A stretch of DNA of 64,000 nt, from positions 1,798,001 through 1,862,000 of the forward strand of contig NZ_CP170339.1 of assembly GCF_042445055.1 (NCBI RefSeq). The letters run 5' to 3'. Positions 57,272 through 64,000 of the stretch are shown here, piece by piece. Made by a program: the position numbers and the translations under genes. The notes beneath the pieces are model-generated. The model was not told the origin of the DNA, ran no database searches, and saw only the letters and a list, made by a program, of their open reading frames with translations. The number at the start of each line of letters is the position of its first letter. Within the stretch, counting starts at the first letter, position 1. This DNA comes from Falsihalocynthiibacter sp042445055. GTDB lineage: Bacteria > Pseudomonadota > Alphaproteobacteria > Rhodobacterales > Rhodobacteraceae.

Positions 57272-57951
57272 ATGAAAATCAAGAACAACGGCGAACGAAA
57301 TGAGATCAAAAGCCCAAAAAATATAAAGGGAAACTGACCATCGACGGGAACGATAACAAGGTCATTATCGCAGAAGGAATCCGGGTAAACAATTTAGAAA
57401 TCATCATTCGTGGCGATGGCAACGAAGTGATTATTGAAAAAATGCGCCGCGCCAACAAATTGCGTATCTTGGCAAGAGATGGCGGTTCAGTACATATCCA
57501 TAAACAGGCCTCGGTTGAAGGTTGCTACTTACTCGCGGCGCGGGAGAGAATAATAATCGGAGAGGATTGTATGCTGTCGTCAGCCATTTCAATCCGCACT
57601 TCGGACGGCCACGGCATTTATGACAAGGATTCTGGCGACCTACTAAATGCGCCAAAACCAATCGTTCTCGGAAAGCACATTTGGCTCGGACAGGGCGTCA
57701 TTGTTGGCAAAGGAACCACAATCGGGGATGATTGCATTCTAGGCGCAAAGAGTTATGCGACCGGCCAGGATATTCCGCCTAACACGCTTTCCGCTGGTAC
57801 ACCCGCGCGGGTACTAAGGGAAAATGTGACTTGGGGTCGCCGCATGGTGGACAATTTCTATGCAGAGGGTGCAGAGGTTGACCGGCACAGCCCGATTGAC
57901 GACAAGAAGCGCAGCATAGCTAGTAGGATTATGAGCGCGGCGTTTTCTTAG
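57272..57951 (+). pseudogene. Hexapeptide-repeat acyltransferase with a one-base frameshift
   Basis: The ATG at 57272 follows AAGGAA and encodes MKIKNNGERNEIKSPK before a run of six As (57316-57321); frame 0 then stops at 57336-57338. From the A-run the -1 frame runs open to 57951: KGKLTIDGNDNKVIIAEGIRVNNLEII, then hexapeptide turns and the typical VGKGTTIGDDCILGAKS and SAGTPARVLREN end of LbH acetyltransferases. Seven As, or a -1 slip on A AAA AAT, would give one protein of about 226 residues. GTG 57427 can open a shorter product but removes the first coils. No sugar-biosynthesis genes are adjacent. Confidence 0.7.
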
Positions 57952-58057
57952 CACAATTCGCCCTGCATTCCTCGTTATTCACAAGGCCACGCCGAAAGTA
58001 CTGACTACTTCCAACTTTGCAATAGTAAACAAGTAAAACTAATAACTTATGGGTTGA

Positions 58058-58147
58058 TGGCGGACAGACAGGGATTCGAACCCTGGAGACGGTCTCCCGC
58101 CTACACACTTTCCAGGCGTGCGCCTTCGACCACTCGGCCACCTGTCC
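58058..58147 (-). tRNA. tRNA-Ser (GGA)
   Basis: A 90-nt class II tRNA on the minus strand. The acceptor GGACAGG pairs with TCTGTCC, followed by discriminator G and an encoded CCA; the anticodon arm is CACGC-CTGGAAA-GTGTG (anticodon GGA, reading UCC/UCU), a long variable arm CGGGAGACCG-type follows, and the T arm is CAGGG-TTCGAAT-CCCTG. The D arm GGCCGAGTGGTCGAAGGC is typical of serine tRNAs. Confidence 0.97.
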
Positions 58148-58239
58148 GTTGCGCGGTTTTTAGTGTGGCACGTTAAAGGGCGCAAGGGGAAATTTCCGAT
58201 TTAGTCGGAAAACTTCTTGCAGGTGATTTTCGGCCAAAT

Positions 58240-58962
58240 TCACACATCTAGAACGATATTGACCCGACGGTTGGTTGCACCTTTTTTCTCGACTTTGCCA
58301 AAGTGAATGCGGCCGATCTCGCCGGTGCGCGCGACATGGGTGCCACCGCAGGGTTGGAGGTCGATCATCTCGCGCCCTTCTCCGATTGCGATCAGGCGAA
58401 CTTTGCCCGAACCGCGCGGCGGCTGAACGCGCAATGTCTTGACCAATCCGGGGTTCGCATCGAGTTCGGCGTCCGTGATCCATGTTTCGCCGATAGGTAA
58501 ATCGCGATCAATCAACGCGTTAATGCCCTCTTCAAGTTCTTCGCGATTTTCGAGGGGTTCTGGCATATCAAAGTCCAAACGCCCTTTGTCCGTACCTATT
58601 GAACCGCCTGTCACGGGCAATGGGATAACAACCGAAAGGATATGAAGCGCGGTGTGAATGCGCATATGGCGATGCCGCCGCTCCCAGTTCAGTTGTTGGC
58701 GTATGACGCTACCGACCGTAGGAAGGGCTGCCGGCGCCGCAGGGAGAAGGACAATCTGATTGCCCTCCCCTTTGATTGTTGTCGCGATGTCTAGCGTACT
58801 GCCGCTACCCCAATTTAGCGTTCCGCTGTCACCCGGCTGACCACCCCCCGTTGGATAGAAAATCGTGCTGTCCAGCACTACGCCACCTTCTGGAGTACGG
58901 GCGATAACTTGTGCTTCTGCTTCGCGGGTATAGGGCTCTTGGAGAAAGAGTTTGTTGGTCAC
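58240..58962 (-). CDS. Alanyl-tRNA editing protein (AlaX-like)
   Basis: A 240-residue protein with the AlaRS-type editing domain. The start YPTGGGQPGDSG, the zinc/active-site HTALH (HxxxH) and CGGTHVARTGEIG (CxxxH) are the diagnostic motifs. It hydrolyses misacylated Ser- or Gly-tRNA(Ala) in trans. GTG at 58962 is chosen: its first bases overlap the stop of the upstream channel gene (58959-58962), suggesting coupling, and the longer frame is read through from that gene. An N-terminal beta domain is present, as in the longer AlaX-M forms. Confidence 0.9.
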   Translation of the reverse strand: MTNKLFLQEPYTREAEAQVIARTPEGGVVLDSTIFYPTGGGQPGDSGTLNWGSGSTLDIATTIKGEGNQIVLLPAAPAALPTVGSVIRQQLNWERRHRHMRIHTALHILSVVIPLPVTGGSIGTDKGRLDFDMPEPLENREELEEGINALIDRDLPIGETWITDAELDANPGLVKTLRVQPPRGSGKVRLIAIGEGREMIDLQPCGGTHVARTGEIGRIHFGKVEKKGATNRRVNIVLDV

Positions 58963-61508
58963 GTTTCTTGTTCTTCTTCTGGTTTGTCTTTGGGCTGAGG
59001 GCGCGGCCCCATACGAGGGTTGGTCAGAGACTCCGGATTGCGTAGCCACAGATCGGTTTGCGGGAACGGAATAGAAATGCCTTCTTCGTTAAAACGGCGG
59101 AGAATTTCGTGGTTTAGTTCGCTCTGAACGATCAAGCTCCAGTTCACATCGCGGAGAATGACGCGCACCTCGAAATTCAGGCTGGAGTCACCAAAACTAC
59201 GGAACAAGACCGTGGGTTCTGGCGATGCGAGCGCCATCGGATGCGCCTTGGCGATTTCGAGAAGAATCTTCTCGACCTGCTTGGAATCCGCGTCATAGGA
59301 CACGCCCACGGGCAAAATGAGCCGCCCTATCGAATTGCCGCGCGTCCAGTTAGTAACCACACCTGCGACGAGATCACCGTTCGGGATGATGACATCGGTG
59401 CGGTCAAAGGTCTCGATCCGCGTTGAGCGTACCGAAATATTTCGCACATACCCCATTTGGCCACCCGCTTCGATCCAGTCACCTTCGGAAATGGGGCGCT
59501 CCACGAGGAGAATAATGCCGGAAACGAAGTTGGACACGATGTTCTGAAGGCCAAAACCGATACCAACGGTCAATGCACCGGCAACAAGAGCAAGCGCGCT
59601 GAGGTCAATACCTGCGATCATGATTGCCACGAGACCCGCCAGGAATATCCCAACATAGCCAAAGCCCGAAACAATCGCGTTCTGCCCGCCGATATCCAGC
59701 TTTGTCTTGGGGAGAAGAGTGCTGCGCAAGGCCCCTTGGATAAGGCGTGTGAACATATAGCCAATCGCGAAAACGATCACGAGGAGCATGAAGCTCTCGG
59801 GCGAAATGCGTGCGTTGCCGAAGCTAACGCCGTTTAGGAACAAGTTCCAATAATCAACAATTTGCGCGGGACGCACTCCAAGAATCACGGCGAACATCGG
59901 GACGGACGCGAGCGCGAGGAAAAAGCCGATCACAACGGGCACGATGGCCTCTGCGGCAGCACCTTGGCGGCCTACGACAACGTCGTAAATCTCATTCGCG
60001 AAGTATTGTAGAACAAGTAGAAACGCCAATAATGCCAGTGACGGGATAAGCGGAAACGAGATCATCGTCGCCGCGTTAAAATACCCGAACACCGCCAAAA
60101 TAGGAGCAGCGCAAGCGGGGATCATCACAACGCCGCTTAGGAAGGAAACCAGTTGGTTGCGGAAGTTACGACTGGAAATCGCCCCTTCCGCTTCGTCGTC
60201 TTGCTCAACCCCTCGTCGGAAAAGTTGGGCGATACGAAAACTAAGAAGGCTGGCGCCGACGATACAAGGGAAGAAAATGACCGCTTCTGGCCCATCATCA
60301 ATCGGCACAACATCAGCCATGATGATAATTAGAATGACAAAACCAAATATCAGGCCAAGCAAGCGCGCATAGAACCGCCCCTCGGTTCGCTGGAGCGACG
60401 AAAGGTCAACGATCTTGATACCGACCTCACTGCGTGGGAAAATCTTGCTTCCCAACCACGAGCCAGTAAAAAACATAATCGCCGCAACGCTCAGGCCCTG
60501 AACAATCGCGTTTCCGTGCGACCCAAGAAGTCCCGTCATCACAACGGCGCGCATCAACATAAGGATCGCCACGAGCGGTGCGAAGGTGGTTAGGCCGGTA
60601 AAGACGAACATCAACAGCCAACGCACAGACGCGTTGTGATGGCTCTCGGCGTGGTCCTCTAGACGTCGTTGCCAGCGGCGCGAGCGCAAGAGAATGACCG
60701 TTGCTATCAACAGCAGAATGACGATCTGGGGCGCGTTCTGGCTTAGCCTTTCAGGGCGGTCTTGTTTATGCCACGCCACGCGCATTTCGGCGGGCACAAT
60801 CGCCACGAAATTGTAAAGATACTCGACCGCGTCGTCCCAATAGGTTGGAAGTACCGGCGATGGGGTTGTCTCAAGGAATTCAGAGCGGCGGCGCGCGTTG
60901 ATGATACTGTCAATTTCACGCACCAAACCCGTCGCGAGTTCATACCCCTCGGAGGCCGCAAGTGACGGAACAGCAAGGATCGAGCGCTCTTTCTTGAGGC
61001 GATCTAGCCGCTGTTGAACAACGTCGGCTACGGGGTCTTCGGATTCGCTCTGTTCGCCGTTTGCGTTTGTTGTGGTCGTCGAGGGCGATAGCGCCTCGAT
61101 TTGCGAGTCGAGCGTGCTAATCTGGGCATCATTTAGGTCACTGTAATCAAGGAAAACTTCGCGCCACGCAACAAGCTCTCGGCGTAAATCCTCAAACTCG
61201 TCGGTGGTTGCTTTACCCTCTGCGACTGTGAGTTTCGACAAGACCGAGAATGTCTCCCAATCGGCATAAGTCTTGCCGTTGAGCAGTTTGGTTTCACGCA
61301 GGGTTTGAAGAATCTGCGCCGAGCCATCGTGCTCTTCGGCGTCTGGGTCTATTTGCTCTGCTTGGACCGCGAGGCGGTTGAACGGGATCGTTGTTAGCGA
61401 TGTATCCTGCGCATGAGCAACCGAGGCGCCAACACAGAAGAAGAGCATGATAAAAACCATGCTCTTTCCCAATTCTAACCAGCGCTGAAGGCCCACACCT
61501 TTGTTCAT
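58959..61508 (-). CDS. MscS-family mechanosensitive channel with DUF3772
   Basis: An 849-residue inner-membrane protein. Signal sequence to about residue 33 (ASVAHA), a periplasmic coiled region (about 40-210, DUF3772-like, with LRRELVAWREVFLDYSDLN), at least ten membrane segments, then the MscS core: GLQNIVSNFVSGIILLVERPISEGDWIEAGG in parts, with pore-lining ALTVGIGFGLQ. The C-terminal vestibule includes RSTRIETFDRTDVIIPNGDLV. Members open under hypo-osmotic shock. ATG 61508 directly follows the cysK stop region, and AlaX overlaps its end. Confidence 0.92.
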   Translation of the reverse strand: MNKGVGLQRWLELGKSMVFIMLFFCVGASVAHAQDTSLTTIPFNRLAVQAEQIDPDAEEHDGSAQILQTLRETKLLNGKTYADWETFSVLSKLTVAEGKATTDEFEDLRRELVAWREVFLDYSDLNDAQISTLDSQIEALSPSTTTTNANGEQSESEDPVADVVQQRLDRLKKERSILAVPSLAASEGYELATGLVREIDSIINARRRSEFLETTPSPVLPTYWDDAVEYLYNFVAIVPAEMRVAWHKQDRPERLSQNAPQIVILLLIATVILLRSRRWQRRLEDHAESHHNASVRWLLMFVFTGLTTFAPLVAILMLMRAVVMTGLLGSHGNAIVQGLSVAAIMFFTGSWLGSKIFPRSEVGIKIVDLSSLQRTEGRFYARLLGLIFGFVILIIIMADVVPIDDGPEAVIFFPCIVGASLLSFRIAQLFRRGVEQDDEAEGAISSRNFRNQLVSFLSGVVMIPACAAPILAVFGYFNAATMISFPLIPSLALLAFLLVLQYFANEIYDVVVGRQGAAAEAIVPVVIGFFLALASVPMFAVILGVRPAQIVDYWNLFLNGVSFGNARISPESFMLLVIVFAIGYMFTRLIQGALRSTLLPKTKLDIGGQNAIVSGFGYVGIFLAGLVAIMIAGIDLSALALVAGALTVGIGFGLQNIVSNFVSGIILLVERPISEGDWIEAGGQMGYVRNISVRSTRIETFDRTDVIIPNGDLVAGVVTNWTRGNSIGRLILPVGVSYDADSKQVEKILLEIAKAHPMALASPEPTVLFRSFGDSSLNFEVRVILRDVNWSLIVQSELNHEILRRFNEEGISIPFPQTDLWLRNPESLTNPRMGPRPQPKDKPEEEQET

Positions 61509-61511
61509 CAA

Positions 61512-62549
61512 TTAGTCCTCGAACACACCGGGGATAGAGCGCGGAGAAGTCGCAAGCCATTCCGGAACAGGCAGCCCCTTTTCCTTGAGAAAGTTCGGGT
61601 TGAAAAGCTTACTCTGATAACGCGTTCCGTAATCACAAAGGATGGTTACGATTGTGTGGCCCGGCCCAAGGTCCTTTGCCAAACGCACAGCACCTGCGAT
61701 ATTAATCCCGCTGGAACCACCAAGGCAAAGCCCCTCGTCCCGCAACAGATCAAACACATATGGCAAGGCTTCGGCATCTGGTACCTGATAGGCATAATCA
61801 ACGTCCAGCCCTTCTAGGTTGGCGGTGATGCGCCCCTGCCCGATGCCTTCGGTGATCGAGTCGCCGCTCGCTTTCAATTCGCCGTTTTCATAGAAGTTAT
61901 AAAGCGCCGCACCTTCGGGATCCGCGATACCGATTTTCACATCTGCGGATTTCTCTCTTAGGCCCATCGCGGTACCTGCAAGAGTTCCCCCGGAACCCAC
62001 AGCACAGATAAAGCCATCGACCTTACCGTTGGTTTGCTCCCAGATTTCGGGTGCGGTAGTTTCGAAATGCGCACGACGGTTGGCAACGTTATCAAACTGG
62101 TTCGCCCAGATCGCGCCGTTCGGTTCTGTTTTCGCCAGCTTTTCCGCAAGACGCTGGGAATAGCGCACATAGTTGTTCGGATTTTTGTAAGGAGCCGCAG
62201 GCACTTGCACCAATTCGGCACCTGCCAGACGGATCATGTCCTTTTTCTCTTGGCTCTGGGTTTCTGGGATAACGATTACCGTTTTGAATCCCATCGCCGC
62301 CCCAACGAGCGCAAGCCCGATACCTGTGTTGCCCGCCGTACCTTCGACGATCGTTCCACCAGGTTTCAGCGCGCCCGAGGCAATCGCATCGCGAATAATA
62401 TAGAGCGCAGGGCGGTCTTTTACGGATTGGCCCGGATTAAGGAACTCGGCCTTGCCTAGTATCTCGCATCCTGTGGCCTCAGAGACCGCATTCAAGCGGA
62501 TCAGAGGTGTGTTGCCGATCATATCTGGCAAGTCTTTGCAAACGCGCAT
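61512..62549 (-). CDS. cysK: Cysteine synthase A
   Basis: A 345-residue PLP enzyme that makes cysteine from O-acetylserine and sulfide. PLP lysine in SVKDRPALYI (about residue 43), EGTAGNTGIGLALVGA, the GSGGTLAG loop and LGGSSGIN are visible. It resembles the longer CysK encoded next to trgB in Rhodobacter sphaeroides, where the trgAB-cysK segment contributes to tellurite tolerance. Here the order trgA-trgB-cysK is the same. The channel gene begins three bases downstream. Confidence 0.94.
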   Translation of the reverse strand: MRVCKDLPDMIGNTPLIRLNAVSEATGCEILGKAEFLNPGQSVKDRPALYIIRDAIASGALKPGGTIVEGTAGNTGIGLALVGAAMGFKTVIVIPETQSQEKKDMIRLAGAELVQVPAAPYKNPNNYVRYSQRLAEKLAKTEPNGAIWANQFDNVANRRAHFETTAPEIWEQTNGKVDGFICAVGSGGTLAGTAMGLREKSADVKIGIADPEGAALYNFYENGELKASGDSITEGIGQGRITANLEGLDVDYAYQVPDAEALPYVFDLLRDEGLCLGGSSGINIAGAVRLAKDLGPGHTIVTILCDYGTRYQSKLFNPNFLKEKGLPVPEWLATSPRSIPGVFED

Positions 62550-62603
62550 TTTCAGCCCCTTAGTTTGTAATTCCCACTTGTTTAGGCCCGTCGCGAAGGG
62601 AAC

Positions 62604-63722
62604 TCAAGTGACTGCCCCAACCGCAGCACGCAATCTGGGACGATTTTGCGCGAGCCACAGCGTCGAAAGGATCAACGGACCATTGGCGCGTGGACTGGTT
62701 GAAATACGTTCCATAAGGTCCTCGAAATTAAGGACATGACGCAGGATATCCTCACCTTCTTCGTCCAGACCACACACCGCCCTTTCTACACCGTTCAGAT
62801 TCGCGATCCCGATATAACTTTGGATGTATTCACTGATGCCGCCGGGCGAAGGATAATACTGCGCGATTTGCTCAAGGCTTATTAGCTTTAGCCCCGCCTC
62901 CTCAAGGCACTCGCGCCGTGCGGTTTCTTCTGGTGTTTCACCGGGATCAATACGCCCAGCGACGGGTTCAAGGCTCCACGGATAGGCATCGCCGCGCGAA
63001 AGCAGGCCCGCGCGAAACTGCTCCACCACGAGCACACGATCCAACGCAGGATCATAAGGGAGCACGGTCACCGCATCACTCATCACAAAGACCGCGCGTT
63101 GAATTTCGTGGCTCATTTCACCGTCAAATCTGCGGTGCTTCAGGGTAAGATCATCGACGGCAAAAAACTTGTCGTAGTCCCGCCGTGTTTCAACGATCTC
63201 TACATCCTTTTCGGAATAGCTATTGGCGGCGGGCGGCATAGCGCGCGCATTGACCCGCGCAGCGGCGCGGACGCGAATGACCGAAAATCGGCTGCCCACA
63301 GACTCGGGCGCCTCATTCCCGAAACACGCCATTACTTCACGTGCTGCTTCAACCGAAATATCCCCCCACGAGCGCGCCCAATCCGTCACGGTCCACAACG
63401 CACCCGCTGGCGGCTGCTCTGGGGGCAAGTAAACATTGGCAATTTGACCTCTCGCAAGCGTAACCTGATGCACGTCATAGCCAAAACATGCTTCGTAGAA
63501 ATCCATCCGCGCCTGCATCTCGGGCGTGGGTTCAGCGACGACTTGACCCTTTACGGAGTTGCCGCTAGCGGGGAGTAAGCACGGATAGCCCGCATTCTTT
63601 ACCCAGAAAACCGCGTGATCGACAAGCTCCGCAGGTTGTTTTTCCGGAAGGTGTTCAGTGCCCAGAACAACGCGCAAGAGCGGATCGTGCAAGAGCGACC
63701 CGTAAAGGAAAAGAGCAGACAC
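62604..63722 (-). CDS. trgB: TrgB-like fusion of gamma-glutamylcyclotransferase-like and NUDIX domains
   Basis: A 372-residue two-domain protein. The N-terminal part (about 1-150) is a GGCT/AIG2-like fold opening with FLYGSLLHDPLL (the YGSL loop) and KGQVVAEPTPEMQARMDFYE, where the usual catalytic Glu may lie. The C-terminal part (about 170-372) is an ADP-ribose-pyrophosphatase-type NUDIX domain with the box G-x5-E-x7-RE-x2-EE-x-G: GRIDPGETPEETARRECLEEAG. It matches the TrgB layout known from R. sphaeroides. Gap to trgA 20 bases, to cysK 54 bases. Confidence 0.9.
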   Translation of the reverse strand: MSALFLYGSLLHDPLLRVVLGTEHLPEKQPAELVDHAVFWVKNAGYPCLLPASGNSVKGQVVAEPTPEMQARMDFYEACFGYDVHQVTLARGQIANVYLPPEQPPAGALWTVTDWARSWGDISVEAAREVMACFGNEAPESVGSRFSVIRVRAAARVNARAMPPAANSYSEKDVEIVETRRDYDKFFAVDDLTLKHRRFDGEMSHEIQRAVFVMSDAVTVLPYDPALDRVLVVEQFRAGLLSRGDAYPWSLEPVAGRIDPGETPEETARRECLEEAGLKLISLEQIAQYYPSPGGISEYIQSYIGIANLNGVERAVCGLDEEGEDILRHVLNFEDLMERISTSPRANGPLILSTLWLAQNRPRLRAAVGAVT

Positions 63723-63742
63723 AGCGCAGCTTTCTATTTAGT

Positions 63743-64000
63743 TCAGTTCCAGCGGCGGCTGGACCATTCCACCAGCATCCCAGCGACGATACCGCCGCAA
63801 ACCATCATCCCAATCGGATACGGCGTCGCCGCAATAAGCGCATATTCACCTGCAATACGGAACATATCAATCACAGCTTCGGTCGCGCCGTCATAACTCT
63901 TGCGCAGAGAGAGGCGGACCATTTTGATGCTTGCCAAAAGTAGCGTTGCAGAAATTGCGATCGCAATTGCAGTTGTAAACCCTGTCGAAATCGCCGCCCG
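63743..64000 (-). CDS. trgA: TrgA-family membrane protein, C-terminal part
   Basis: The last 85 codons of a leftward gene cut by the window end. Two hydrophobic segments are visible (TTAIAIAISATLLLASI and YALIAATPYPIGMMVCGGIVAGMLV) with SLRKSYDGATEAVIDMFRIAGEY between, ending WSSRRWN. Position directly before trgB-cysK and the membrane character identify it as TrgA, an inner-membrane protein of the Rhodobacter tellurite-resistance locus. The start is outside the window. Confidence 0.75.
   Translation of the reverse strand, partial: RAAISTGFTTAIAIAISATLLLASIKMVRLSLRKSYDGATEAVIDMFRIAGEYALIAATPYPIGMMVCGGIVAGMLVEWSSRRWN

Overview
The window reads as chromosomal DNA of a marine alphaproteobacterium, most likely the Roseobacter group of the Rhodobacteraceae. 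Pointers are a PstC/PstA pair with large N-terminal inserts, a trgA-trgB-cysK tellurite locus as described in Rhodobacter sphaeroides, a PAS_5 protein, a LuxR-type solo regulator, a cysteine-poor HemB, Hint and YSC84 proteins, and moderate GC (mid-50s % by eye). Coding density is high and most genes are housekeeping or transport. No plasmid, prophage, rRNA or CRISPR signature was seen; the only mobile DNA is a nested IS3-family cluster near 54.4-56.0 kb.

Layout. 1-13.3 kb: hemB, a YSC84 lipoprotein, a Bcr/CflA exporter, a DsbA-like protein, a cupin-HTH regulator, an orphan YejA-type peptide-binding protein translationally coupled to a 37-residue entericidin-like lipoprotein, a likely small RNA, 3-hydroxybutyrate dehydrogenase, a DUF502 protein, pseudouridine catabolism (psuK-psuG), a DUF2461 protein, and rpsB-tsf with a structured leader. 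13.3-16.7 kb: a LuxR solo and an isolated cheR-cheB pair. 16.6-24.0 kb: the phosphate regulon phoR / pstSCAB-phoU-phoB with a three-half-site Pho box before pstS. 24.1-31.3 kb: a PLP sulfur-amino-acid enzyme, gamma-carbonic anhydrase, gmk, yicC, a PAS protein, class II DAHP synthase and a GlxA-type regulator. 31.4-36.5 kb: a five-gene branched-chain amino acid (Liv-type) transporter. 36.6-40.8 kb: a MocA-like nucleotidyltransferase, a Hint protein, a 537-bp gap, and a molybdate transporter in which ModA and ModB are one polypeptide. 40.9-44.1 kb: a GH2 beta-mannosidase behind a LacI-type operator and a secreted lysozyme-like protein.

44.2-53.3 kb is the most coherent unexplained module: an IclR regulator divergent from an operon of a peptide-type ABC transporter (binding protein, two permeases, two ATPases) that also encodes a cog3964-type amidohydrolase, a RidA protein and a SelA-like PLP enzyme. 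Together they suggest uptake, deacylation and beta-elimination of an unknown amino compound. 53.4-64 kb: a beta-barrel protein, the nested IS elements, two small envelope genes, a hexapeptide acyltransferase broken by one base in an A-run that is also a canonical -1 slip heptamer, tRNA-Ser(GGA), an AlaX editing protein, an MscS-type channel, and cysK-trgB-trgA (trgA cut by the window edge).

Regulatory DNA is visible in many gaps: Pho box, LacI-like and IclR-like palindromes, an FNR-like site, intercistronic hairpins directly after the binding-protein genes of three ABC operons, and several intrinsic terminators. All functional calls come from reading the sequence against remembered family features; no searches were run.
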